Of a DNA stretch of 17,505 bases, positions 6,303-14,129 are shown piece by piece. The position numbers were made by a program, and so were the translations under genes. The stretch is from contig CALEJB010000030.1 of NCBI GenBank assembly GCA_937898675.1, positions 1 to 17,505 on the forward strand, given 5' to 3'. The stretch comes from an uncultured Prevotellaceae bacterium. Lineage in GTDB: Bacteria; Bacteroidota; Bacteroidia; Bacteroidales; Muribaculaceae. Every line of letters begins with the position of its first letter. Position 1 is the stretch's first letter. Under the pieces are notes generated by a model, which was not told where the DNA came from, ran no database searches, and saw nothing but the letters and a program-made list of their open reading frames with translations.

Positions 6303-6707
6303 ATGGAAAAGCGCAAGCATATAGAAGTTGTGGCCGCCGTAATCGTGCGCGAGGGGCGCGTCTTCGCCACCCAGCGGGGATATGGCGAGTGGAAGGACTG
6401 GTGGGAATTCCCCGGAGGCAAGATGGAGGCAGGCGAAGCGCCGGAGGACGCCCTGAGGCGTGAAATCAGCGAAGAGCTGGCGGCAGACGTCCAGGTCGGC
6501 CAGCTGCTCACGACTGTGGAGCACGACTACCCGGGCTTTCACCTCACGATGCATTGCTACCTGTGCACACTGGCGGGCAGCCGGCTGTCGCTGCTCGAGC
6601 ATGAGGATGCCCGGTGGCTGCCACGGGCCGAGCTCCACAGCGTGAAATGGCTGCCCGCCGATGTCGAAGCGCTGAAAGAGCTTGAACTTTATTTAGCCAG
6701 GAATTAG
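6303..6707 (+). CDS. MutT/NudG-like Nudix hydrolase
   Basis: A 134-residue Nudix protein. The Nudix box follows GX5EX7REUXEE: starting at GGKMEAGE, then APEDALRR, then EISEEL, which supplies the metal-binding glutamates; the Gly that usually follows is Ala here (EELAAD). The N-terminal VVAAVIVREGRVFATQRGYG and WEFPGGK are typical of the MutT group that removes oxidised nucleotides such as 8-oxo-dGTP, or of the related NudG (CTP/5-methyl-dCTP) enzymes. The two cannot be separated by eye. It is cytosolic. The ATG at 6303 gives the normal family start. It appears monocistronic, with hairpins after the stop. Confidence 0.88.
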   Translation: MEKRKHIEVVAAVIVREGRVFATQRGYGEWKDWWEFPGGKMEAGEAPEDALRREISEELAADVQVGQLLTTVEHDYPGFHLTMHCYLCTLAGSRLSLLEHEDARWLPRAELHSVKWLPADVEALKELELYLARN

Positions 6708-6714
6708 GAGTCAG

Positions 6715-6761
6715 CGGGTTGTCAACCCGTGTGCGGGCATTGCAGCCAGGGGCAACCCTGG
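6715..6761. repeat. Two GC-rich hairpins, REP-like
   Basis: CGGGTTG (6715-6721) can pair with CAACCCG (6723-6729), or the CCCG of the latter with CGGG (6734-6737), so two folds compete. It is followed by the perfect hairpin CCAGGG-GCAA-CCCTGG (6746-6761). They begin 7 bp after the Nudix stop and precede the sugar operon's operator. No T tract follows directly; they may terminate the Nudix transcript or be a dispersed palindromic repeat. Confidence 0.4.
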
Positions 6762-6775
6762 GTGTTGTGTCGTCG

Positions 6776-6789
6776 TGCAATCGTTTACA
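6776..6789. promoter_or_regulatory. LacI-family operator upstream of sugar operon
   Basis: TGCAATCGTTTACA contains GCAATCGTTTAC, which fits the LacI-family operator pattern GNAANCGNTTNC at every defined base, including the central CG. It lies about 127 bp upstream of the MFS transporter start, where a MalR-type maltose regulator would be expected to act. No LacI-family gene is in the window. I could not place the operon's promoter with confidence; TTATTTTG at 6845-6852 is a weak -7 candidate. Confidence 0.5.
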
Positions 6790-6915
6790 CTGTTTTTTTG
6801 CGCCTGTTACCTTATATAAATAATGAGTCTGCAACATTTTTTCGTTATTTTGCAAGTGCTTTACATATAAGACCGCAAAAAATCATCTAACATCAATAAA
6901 AACAAGACAAAAAAA

Positions 6916-8250
6916 ATGAAAACAAAGCCTGATTTAAGATTCAGCCAACTGTGGAACATCAGTTTCGGATTCTTCGGGGTGCAGATTGCCTATGCCCTGC
7001 AGAGCGCCAACATCAGCCGCATCTTTGCCACGCTGGGCGCCGACCCGCACAACTTGAGCTACTTTTGGATACTGCCGCCGCTCATGGGTATGATTGTGCA
7101 GCCGCTGGTGGGCTTGCTGAGCGACAAGACGTGGCTGGGCCGTTGGGGCCGCCGCATCCCCTATCTGCTCATTGGCGCCGCCGCCGCTGTGGTGGTGATG
7201 TGCCTGCTGCCCAATGCGGGCTCACTGGGCCTGACCATCGCCGGCGCGATGACATTCGGCCTCATTGCCCTGATGTTCCTCGACACGAGCATCAACATGG
7301 CGATGCAGCCCTTCAAGATGATGGTGGGCGACATGGTGAACGAGAAGCAGAAGGCCAAGGCCTACTCCATCCAGAGTTTCCTGTGCAACGCTGGCTCGCT
7401 GGTGGGCTACATCTTCCCGTTCCTGTTCACCATCGTGGGCATCGCCAATGTCGCCCCCGAGGGCGTGGTGCCCGACAGCGTCAAGTGGTCGTTCTATGTG
7501 GGTTCGGCCATCCTCATCCTGTGCGTCATCTACACCATCGGCCATGTGAAGGAATACACCCCCGAACAGATGGCCGAGTTCAACGCCGCAGCCCTGGCCG
7601 GCGGCAACGACGACAAGGCTGCCGCCCTGAACAACACCGACGCCCACAAGAAGCATGCCGTGCGCGTGTTCTTTGAGGTGGGCCTCGTGCAGTTCTTCTG
7701 CTGGGCAGCCTTTATGTACATGTGGACCTACACCAACGGCACCATCGCCGACACCGTTTGGGGCACCACCGACGCCGTCAGCGAGGGCTATCAGCTCGCC
7801 GGCAACTGGGTGGGCATTCTGTTCGCCGTGCAGGCCATCGGCAGCGTGCTCTGGGCGGTTGTCCTGCCGCAGTTCAAGAACATCAAGGCGGCCTATGCGC
7901 TCAGCCTCATCATTGGCGGCATCGGCTTTGCCATGGTGCCCTATATCCACAACCAGTACCTGCTGTTCGTGCCCTACTTCCTCATCGGCTTTGCCTGGGC
8001 GGCGATGCTTGCCATGCCGTTCACCATGGTCACCAACGCCTTTGAGGGCAGCAACCGCATGGGCACTGCGCTGGGCCTGTTCAACTGCACCATCTGCCTG
8101 CCGCAGATTGCCGCCGCCGCGCTGGGCGGTGTGCTGCTCGCCGCCATGGGCAGCGTGCAAGGCAACATGCTGCTGCTGGCAGGCGCGCTGCTGGCAGCGG
8201 GCGCGCTGTGCGTGTTCATCATCGAGGACAAGAAGAGGGCCGACGCCTGA
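6916..8250 (+). CDS. MFS sugar transporter (SLC45/GPH-like, probable maltose or maltodextrin)
   Basis: A 444-residue inner-membrane protein with about 12 hydrophobic segments and a soluble loop in the middle (about 210-252, KEYTPEQMAEFNAAALAGGNDDKAAALNN...). The loop after helix 2 carries GLLSDKTWLGRWGRRIP (about 67-82), the MFS motif A in the form seen in sucrose/maltose:proton symporters. Transport of maltose or short alpha-glucans by proton coupling is inferred from this family and from the neighbours: malQ follows 30 bp later and a pullulanase after that. It is the first gene of the operon and lies downstream of a LacI-type operator. Sucrose or another disaccharide cannot be excluded from sequence alone. 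Confidence 0.85.
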   Translation: MKTKPDLRFSQLWNISFGFFGVQIAYALQSANISRIFATLGADPHNLSYFWILPPLMGMIVQPLVGLLSDKTWLGRWGRRIPYLLIGAAAAVVVMCLLPNAGSLGLTIAGAMTFGLIALMFLDTSINMAMQPFKMMVGDMVNEKQKAKAYSIQSFLCNAGSLVGYIFPFLFTIVGIANVAPEGVVPDSVKWSFYVGSAILILCVIYTIGHVKEYTPEQMAEFNAAALAGGNDDKAAALNNTDAHKKHAVRVFFEVGLVQFFCWAAFMYMWTYTNGTIADTVWGTTDAVSEGYQLAGNWVGILFAVQAIGSVLWAVVLPQFKNIKAAYALSLIIGGIGFAMVPYIHNQYLLFVPYFLIGFAWAAMLAMPFTMVTNAFEGSNRMGTALGLFNCTICLPQIAAAALGGVLLAAMGSVQGNMLLLAGALLAAGALCVFIIEDKKRADA

Positions 8251-8280
8251 CATCGGACTTATTAATTCTTATTACAACTC

Positions 8281-10962
8281 ATGAAAATTAGATTCAACAT
8301 AGAATACATCACCGCCATGGGCGAGAGCCTGGTGCTCAACATCATGCAAGACGGCATGCCCGAGCAGGCGAGCCGTCACGCCATGCTCCCCGCCGCGGGC
8401 GGCAAACTGTGGATGTGCGACATTGACATTCCCGGGCGTCCCGGCCATGTCGATTACTACTACACCGTGCACCGCGACGGTGCCGAGGCGCGCACCGAGT
8501 GGGTGGTCGTGCCCCACCGCCTGGACCTCAACGCCGCCAAGGCAACGCGCTACATCACCTATGACCACTGGAACGACCTGCCCGACGACAGCTACCTGTA
8601 CAGCTCGGCGTTTACCGACTGCGTGGCCCTGCGCGACCGCCGCGCGATGGAAAAAGCCAAGTTCGCTGCCTGCGTCCAAATCAAGGTGCGCGCACCACAG
8701 CTGCGCAGCGGCGAGGCCCTCGCCATTGCCGGCAGCGGCGACACGCTGGGCAACTGGAACGAGGGCAAAGCGCTGAGGATGACCGAGCACAACTACAACG
8801 AGTGGGCCGTCACCCTCGACGCCGCCAGCGCGCCGTACTTTGAGTTCAAGTTCGTCATCGTTGGCAGCAACGGCAAGGTGTCGCAGTGGGAAACCGGCGA
8901 CAACCGCTCGCTCACGCTCCCCGCCGTCAAGCCGGGCGAGCACCTGGTGTATGAACTCATCCAGGCCACATTCCCCGTCTATCCCGCCAAGGTGGCGGGC
9001 ACCGTGGTGCCCATCTTCTCGCTGCGCAGCGAGGGCAGCTATGGCGTGGGCGACTTTGGCGACCTCAAGATGATGGTTGACTGGGTGGCCGGCACAGGCC
9101 AGCGCGCCCTGCAGGTGCTCCCCATCAACGACACCACCATCACGCGCTCCTGGAGCGACAGCTATCCCTACAACAGCATCAGCATCTATGCGCTGCATCC
9201 CCAATACCTAGACCTGCGCCAGCTGCCCCGTCTGGCCGACAAAAAGCGCGCCGCCGAGTTCGAGAAACTGCGCAAGGAGCTCAACGCGCTGCCCCAAATC
9301 GACTATGAGCGCGCTAACGACGCCAAGGCCGAGTACATGCGGTTGCTGTATACCCAAGAGGGCGCGCAGGTGCTCAAGAGCGCCGAGTTCAAGGCATTCT
9401 TCAACGCCAACAAGGACTGGCTGGTGCCCTATGCCGCCTTTTGCCACTACCGTGACCTCTACGGCACGGCGACCTTTGGCCAGTGGCCCGACCACCACAC
9501 CCTCGACGAGGGCGAGCGCCTGGCCATGAGCAACGCCCGCACCAAGGCTTACAAGTCTGTCGCCATCTGGTACTACATCCAGTTCTACCTCGACAAGCAG
9601 ATGCGCGAGGCACACCGCTACGCCCAGAGCAAGCATGTCATCCTCAAGGGCGACATCCCCATCGGCATCAGCCGCGACAGCGTGGAGGCGTGGGTCGAGC
9701 CCAAGTACTTCAACCTCAACGGGCAGGCCGGCGCACCGCCCGATGCCTTCTCGGCCAACGGCCAGAACTGGGGCTTCCCGACCTACAACTGGGACGAGAT
9801 GCTCGCCGACGGCTGCTCGTGGTGGGTGAAGCGCTTCCGCAAGATGTCGCAGTACTTCGACGCCTACCGCATCGACCATGTGCTGGGATTCTTCCGCATC
9901 TGGGAAATCCCCATCCACGCCGTCCACGGCCTGCTCGGACAGTTCTCGCCCTCGCAGGGCATGAGCGCCGACGAAATCCGCAGCTACGGCCTCAACTTCC
10001 AGGAAGAACTGATGACGCGCCCCTTCATCGCCGACTGGGTGATTGACCGCGTCTTTGGCCAGCAGGCCAACCACGTGCGCGAGACCTACCTCGAGCGGCT
10101 GCACGACGACATCTGGCAGATGAAGCCGCAATACGACACCCAGCGCAAGGTGGAAGCCGCCTTCAAGGGCAAGGACAGCGACGACGACCAGCGCCTGCGC
10201 GACGGGCTGTACTCGCTCATCAGCGATGTGCTGTTTGTGCGCGACCGCAAGACCCCCGGCCTGTTCCACCCGCGCATCGCGGTACAGACCGATTTCATCT
10301 ACGAGGCCCTCTACGACAATGACAAGAACGCCTTCAACGCCCTCTACAACGAGTACTACTATCGCCGCAACAACGACTTCTGGTACCACGAGGCCATGAA
10401 GAAACTGCCCAAACTGGTGCAGGCCACCCGCATGCTCGTGTGCGCCGAGGACCTGGGCATGGTGCCCGACTGCGTGGCATGGGTGATGAAGCAGCTGCGC
10501 ATCCTGAGCCTCGAAATCCAGTCGATGCCCAAGGACAACCACATCAAGTTCGGCAACCTCAATGCCAACCCCTACCGCAGCGTGGCCACCGTCAGCACCC
10601 ACGACATGCCCACCATGCGCCAGTGGTGGGACGAGGACATGGAGCGCACCCAGGAGTACTACGCCACCGCCCTGTGGCGCGGTGACGCGGCGCCCCACCC
10701 CCTGCCCGGCTGGCTGGCCAGCGACATCGTGCGCGCCCACCTCGCCTGCCCGTCGATGCTGTGCCTGCTGTCGTTGCAGGACTGGCTCGCCATCGATGAA
10801 AAGGCGCGGCTGGCCGACGCCGATGCCGAGCGCATCAACATCCCCGCCAATCCCCGCCACTACTGGCGTTACCGCATGCACATGACCATTGAGCAGCTGA
10901 CGAAGGACGACGACTTCAACGGCAAGGTCAAGGAACTGATTAAACAAACCGGCCGAAAATGA
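8281..10962 (+). CDS. malQ: 4-alpha-glucanotransferase (GH77) with two N-terminal CBM20 domains
   Basis: An 893-residue enzyme with no signal peptide, hence cytosolic. It moves glucan segments between maltooligosaccharides and frees glucose. Two starch-binding CBM20 modules come first (about 1-105 and 128-215; the second has the typical LGNWNEGKALRM). The GH77 domain follows from about 240 (VAGTVVPIFSLRSEGSYGVGDFGDLK). Catalytic residues are visible: nucleophile D532 in DAYRIDHVLGFFRIWEIP, acid/base E723 in CAEDLGMVP, and D775 in STHDMPT. The architecture and length match plant DPE2-type enzymes and their Bacteroidetes relatives rather than the shorter E. coli MalQ. It starts 30 bp after the transporter and overlaps the next gene by 4 bp (ATGA). 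Confidence 0.95.
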   Translation: MKIRFNIEYITAMGESLVLNIMQDGMPEQASRHAMLPAAGGKLWMCDIDIPGRPGHVDYYYTVHRDGAEARTEWVVVPHRLDLNAAKATRYITYDHWNDLPDDSYLYSSAFTDCVALRDRRAMEKAKFAACVQIKVRAPQLRSGEALAIAGSGDTLGNWNEGKALRMTEHNYNEWAVTLDAASAPYFEFKFVIVGSNGKVSQWETGDNRSLTLPAVKPGEHLVYELIQATFPVYPAKVAGTVVPIFSLRSEGSYGVGDFGDLKMMVDWVAGTGQRALQVLPINDTTITRSWSDSYPYNSISIYALHPQYLDLRQLPRLADKKRAAEFEKLRKELNALPQIDYERANDAKAEYMRLLYTQEGAQVLKSAEFKAFFNANKDWLVPYAAFCHYRDLYGTATFGQWPDHHTLDEGERLAMSNARTKAYKSVAIWYYIQFYLDKQMREAHRYAQSKHVILKGDIPIGISRDSVEAWVEPKYFNLNGQAGAPPDAFSANGQNWGFPTYNWDEMLADGCSWWVKRFRKMSQYFDAYRIDHVLGFFRIWEIPIHAVHGLLGQFSPSQGMSADEIRSYGLNFQEELMTRPFIADWVIDRVFGQQANHVRETYLERLHDDIWQMKPQYDTQRKVEAAFKGKDSDDDQRLRDGLYSLISDVLFVRDRKTPGLFHPRIAVQTDFIYEALYDNDKNAFNALYNEYYYRRNNDFWYHEAMKKLPKLVQATRMLVCAEDLGMVPDCVAWVMKQLRILSLEIQSMPKDNHIKFGNLNANPYRSVATVSTHDMPTMRQWWDEDMERTQEYYATALWRGDAAPHPLPGWLASDIVRAHLACPSMLCLLSLQDWLAIDEKARLADADAERINIPANPRHYWRYRMHMTIEQLTKDDDFNGKVKELIKQTGRK

Positions 10963-12875
10963 TCAAGCAACTGGCAACCATAGCGGTCAGCGTTGCCGCA
11001 CTGCTCGCGCCGCACAGCACGGCAGCCCGCACGGGCGTCACCTACACCCCCGCGGCCAGCGCGTTCACTATCGAGACCAACGACGACGCCCAGCAGGTGC
11101 GCCTGCGCATCTACAAGGAGGGCACGGGCGGCAAGGCCGTCAAGACCGTGGCCATGCGCCGCGCCGGCGACGACCTGTGGTCCGCCAGCGTCAAGGGCGA
11201 CCTGCAGGGCAGGTTCTACACCTTTGACGTGAAGTACGGCGGCAAGTGGCGCGGCGAGTGCCCGGGCATCTGGGCCACCGCCGTGGGCGTGAACGGCAAG
11301 CGGGCCGCTGTTGTGGACATGGCGTCCACCGACCCCGAGGGGTGGGCGGCCGACCGCCGTCCCGACATCGCGTTCAAGGACCTGGTGCTGTATGAACTGC
11401 ATCACCGCGACTTCTCGATTGACGCGTCGAGCGGGCTGGTGAACAAGGGCAAATTCCTTGCGCTCACCGAGCCGCGCGCCATCAAGCACCTCAAGTCGCT
11501 GGGTGTCAATGCCGTGCACATCCTGCCGTCGTTTGACTATGCCTCGGTCGATGAAACGCGCCTCGACCAGCCGCAGTACAACTGGGGCTACGACCCCGTG
11601 AACTACAATGTGCCCGAGGGCGGATACTCCACCGACCCCTACAAGCCCGAGGCGCGCATCAACGAGTTCAAGCAGATGGTGCAGGCGCTGCACAGCGCGG
11701 GCATCAAGGTCATCCTGGACGTGGTGTATAACCACACCTTTGACATCGACGGCAGCAACTTCCAAAAGACGCGCCCCGGCTATTACTTTCGCCTGGGTGC
11801 CGACGGCACCTACAGCAACGGCAGCGGATGCGGCAACGAGACCGCCAGCGAGCGCGAGGGCATGCGCCAGTTCATGATTGAAAGCACCCGCTACTGGGTT
11901 GAGGAGTACCACATCGACGGATTCCGCTTCGACCTGATGGGCGTGCACGACATCGAGACGATGAACGCCATTCGCGCCGCCCTGCCGCCTGACATCTTCA
12001 TGTATGGCGAGGGCTGGAGCGCCGGCTCGTGCGCCCTGCCCGGCGAGCAGCTGGGTTTGAAGGCCAATGCGGCCAAGATGCCGGGCATCGCAGTGTTCAG
12101 CGATGACATGCGCGACGGCCTGCGCGGCCCGTGGGACGGCGACGAGAAAGCCGCCTTTTTGGGCGGTGTCAAGGGCAACGAGGAAAGCGTCAAGGCGGGC
12201 ATCGTGGGCGCCATCGCCCACCCGGGTGTGGATTACTCCAAGGTGAACTACAGCCAAGCGCCCTATGCCCTCGAGCCCACCCAGATGATTGCCTATGTGA
12301 GTTGCCACGACGACATGTGCCTGGCGGACCGCCTGCGCGCGAGCGTCAAGGGCATCACCCAGGACGAGGTCATCCGCCTGGACCTGCTGGCGCAGACCGC
12401 CGTGCTCACCTCGCAGGGCATTCCGTTCATGCTCAGCGGCGAGGAGATGCTGCGTGACAAAAAGGGTGTGCACAACAGCTACAACAGCCCCGACAGCGTC
12501 AACCGCCTGGACTGGGGCAACATGGAGCGTTACCCCCAGGTGACGGACTATTACAGCAGCCTCATCGCCATGCGCAAGGCACATCCCGCATTCCGTATGG
12601 GCAGCGCCGACATGGTGCGCGCCCATCTTGACTTCCTGCCCGCCGGCGACTGCCTGATTGCCTATCACATCAACGGCAAGGCCGTGCCCGGCGAGTCGTG
12701 GGGCGACATCTATGTGGCGCTCAACGCCAACAAGCAGCCCCGCACCATCGAGGTGCCCGACGGCGCCTACACGGTCGTCTGCCGCAACATCGCCTGCGAC
12801 CAGGAGGGCATTGCCACGGTCCAGGGCGGCAAGGTCACCGTCCCCGCGCAGTCGGCGCTCATCATCCACAACTGA
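10959..12875 (+). CDS. pulA: Secreted type I pullulanase (GH13)
   Basis: A 638-residue enzyme that hydrolyses alpha-1,6 branch points of pullulan or glycogen/starch dextrins. A signal peptide (about 1-23, MIKQLATIAVSVAALLAPHS, no lipobox) sends it to the periplasm or beyond. A CBM48-like beta domain (about 30-120) precedes the GH13 barrel. YNWGYDP (207-213) is the type I pullulanase signature. Barrel motifs are DVVYNH (D254-H259), GFRFDLMG with nucleophile D325, YGEGW with acid/base E351, and SCHDD with H450 and D451; the last is usually SHDN. The ATG overlaps the malQ stop, so translation is probably coupled. A 23-bp inverted repeat follows the stop. Confidence 0.93.
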   Translation: MIKQLATIAVSVAALLAPHSTAARTGVTYTPAASAFTIETNDDAQQVRLRIYKEGTGGKAVKTVAMRRAGDDLWSASVKGDLQGRFYTFDVKYGGKWRGECPGIWATAVGVNGKRAAVVDMASTDPEGWAADRRPDIAFKDLVLYELHHRDFSIDASSGLVNKGKFLALTEPRAIKHLKSLGVNAVHILPSFDYASVDETRLDQPQYNWGYDPVNYNVPEGGYSTDPYKPEARINEFKQMVQALHSAGIKVILDVVYNHTFDIDGSNFQKTRPGYYFRLGADGTYSNGSGCGNETASEREGMRQFMIESTRYWVEEYHIDGFRFDLMGVHDIETMNAIRAALPPDIFMYGEGWSAGSCALPGEQLGLKANAAKMPGIAVFSDDMRDGLRGPWDGDEKAAFLGGVKGNEESVKAGIVGAIAHPGVDYSKVNYSQAPYALEPTQMIAYVSCHDDMCLADRLRASVKGITQDEVIRLDLLAQTAVLTSQGIPFMLSGEEMLRDKKGVHNSYNSPDSVNRLDWGNMERYPQVTDYYSSLIAMRKAHPAFRMGSADMVRAHLDFLPAGDCLIAYHINGKAVPGESWGDIYVALNANKQPRTIEVPDGAYTVVCRNIACDQEGIATVQGGKVTVPAQSALIIHN

Positions 12876-12890
12876 GCCCCATAACGGGAC

Positions 12891-12942
12891 ATCAACCAGG
12901 CGGCCGCGGTGCAAGATTGTGCACCGCGGCCGCCTGGTTGAT
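12891..12942. terminator. 23-bp perfect inverted repeat between pulA and ddl
   Basis: Arms at 12891-12913 and 12920-12942 are perfect complements around a 6-nt loop (AGATTG). Each arm contains GCGGCCGC. It lies 16 bp after the pulA stop and 36 bp before the end of convergent ddl, so a bidirectional terminator is the simplest reading. It lacks a T tract on the plus strand. Confidence 0.7.
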
Positions 12943-12977
12943 TGCTCTCCAGCGTCCAGTTTGAGTTGGGGATGCCT

Positions 12978-13979
12978 TTAGAACTGGTTCTCGATGATGT
13001 CGGTGAGCACGTCCTTGATGTCAAGGCCGGCGGCGCGCACTTGCTGGGGGATGAAACTGGTGGCGGTCATGCCTGGCGTGGTGTTGATTTCCAGCATGTT
13101 GATGTGGTCACTGCCGTCGGCATTCTTGGTAACGATGTAGTCGATGCGGATGAGGCCGTTGCAGTGCAGCAGGTCATAGACGCGCAACGTCTCGGCCTGC
13201 AGGGCGGCGGCCAGCTCGTCGCTGATGCGCGCGGGCGTGATTTCGTCCACCTGGCCGTTGTACTTGGCGTCGTAGTCAAAGAACTCGTTGTCGGTCACCA
13301 CCTCGGTCACGGGGAACACCACCTCCTTGTCCTTGGTCTTATAGCATCCCACCGTCAGCTCGGTGCCGTCGAGGTAATGCTCAATCATCACGTCGTCGCC
13401 CTGCTTGAAGGCATGCTCCAGCGCCGCGCCCAGCTGGTCGGCGCTCTTGACCTTGGTCACGCCAAAACTCGAGCCGTCGGCAACGGGCTTCACAAAGCAC
13501 GGCAGGCCGATGCGCTCGATGATCTCGTCGTTGCTGAGCGGGTGCTTCTCGCCGCGGCGCATCAGCACGCTGTCGGCCACATTACACCCAAAGGCCTTGA
13601 GGTAATTGTTGAGCACATACTTGTCGAACGTCATCGACTCGACGAGCACGCTGCATGTCGAATAAGGGATGCGCATCATGTCAAAGTACCCCTGCAGGAC
13701 GCCGTTCTCGCCGGGGGTGCCGTGGATGGTGATGTAGGCATAGTCAAAACGGATGGTCTCGCCGCCCGCCTCAAACGAGAAATCGTTCCTGTCGATGGGC
13801 GCCTGCCCACCGTCGGGCAGGTTCACGTGCCAGTCCAGGCCGCACATCTCCACGATGTAGATGTTGTAACGATCGTGGTCGAGAAAACTGTTCAGTCCCT
13901 GTGCCGAACGCATCGACACGTCATGCTCCGAGGAGTCGCCGCCACACACGATGGCGATAGTTCGTTTTGTCGTATTCAT
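12978..13979 (-). CDS. ddl: D-alanine--D-alanine ligase
   Basis: A 333-residue ATP-grasp enzyme that joins two D-alanines for the peptidoglycan stem peptide. Motifs present are CGGDSSEHDVS (12-22), the HGTPGENG loop (86-93) that binds the first D-alanine, and the metal-binding end LEINTTPGMTATS (E297, N299). The segment EFFDYDAKY has the aromatic omega-loop residue typical of D-Ala-D-Ala rather than D-Ala-D-Lac ligases, so no vancomycin-type specificity change is suggested. It is cytosolic. It is transcribed away from murF, whose product uses its dipeptide, and it has a promoter matching the consensus exactly. Confidence 0.96.
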   Translation of the reverse strand: MNTTKRTIAIVCGGDSSEHDVSMRSAQGLNSFLDHDRYNIYIVEMCGLDWHVNLPDGGQAPIDRNDFSFEAGGETIRFDYAYITIHGTPGENGVLQGYFDMMRIPYSTCSVLVESMTFDKYVLNNYLKAFGCNVADSVLMRRGEKHPLSNDEIIERIGLPCFVKPVADGSSFGVTKVKSADQLGAALEHAFKQGDDVMIEHYLDGTELTVGCYKTKDKEVVFPVTEVVTDNEFFDYDAKYNGQVDEITPARISDELAAALQAETLRVYDLLHCNGLIRIDYIVTKNADGSDHINMLEINTTPGMTATSFIPQQVRAAGLDIKDVLTDIIENQF

Positions 13980-14001
13980 TATAGTGCTTGAAAATCGTGT
14001 G

Positions 14002-14033
14002 CAAAGGTACTACTATGCACGAAAAGCACCAAA
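14002..14033 (-). promoter_or_regulatory. Primary-sigma promoter of ddl
   Basis: On the minus strand, TTTG (14033-14030), a 20-nt spacer and TACCTTTG (14009-14002) match the -33/-7 consensus exactly. The -7 box is 22 bp upstream of the ddl ATG, so the leader must be short. Confidence 0.65.
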
Positions 14034-14061
14034 TTATTCGCCCGATTTGCGCCACATTTTG

Positions 14062-14069
14062 TAACTTTG
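14062..14069 (+). promoter_or_regulatory. Likely -7 element for murF
   Basis: TAACTTTG fits TAnnTTTG and lies 60 bp upstream of the chosen murF ATG. No good -33 is seen at the usual spacing; the expected place falls just beside the ddl -33 element (14030-14033). Confidence 0.5.
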
Positions 14070-14129
14070 CATGCTGCAACCGTGGGTTTGCGCCACTGCT
14101 GCGCCACCCAACAACAAACATCAACAATC

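Noticed and set aside
6018..6638. 206-codon minus-strand frame upstream of and opposite the Nudix gene
   Set aside because: Half of it is antisense to a clear Nudix hydrolase and the rest has low-complexity, domain-free composition.
8272..12914. Long minus-strand open frames opposite the transporter, malQ and pulA
   Set aside because: The plus-strand proteins carry complete catalytic motifs. The opposite frames show the same His/Val/Ala/Gly-rich antisense composition.
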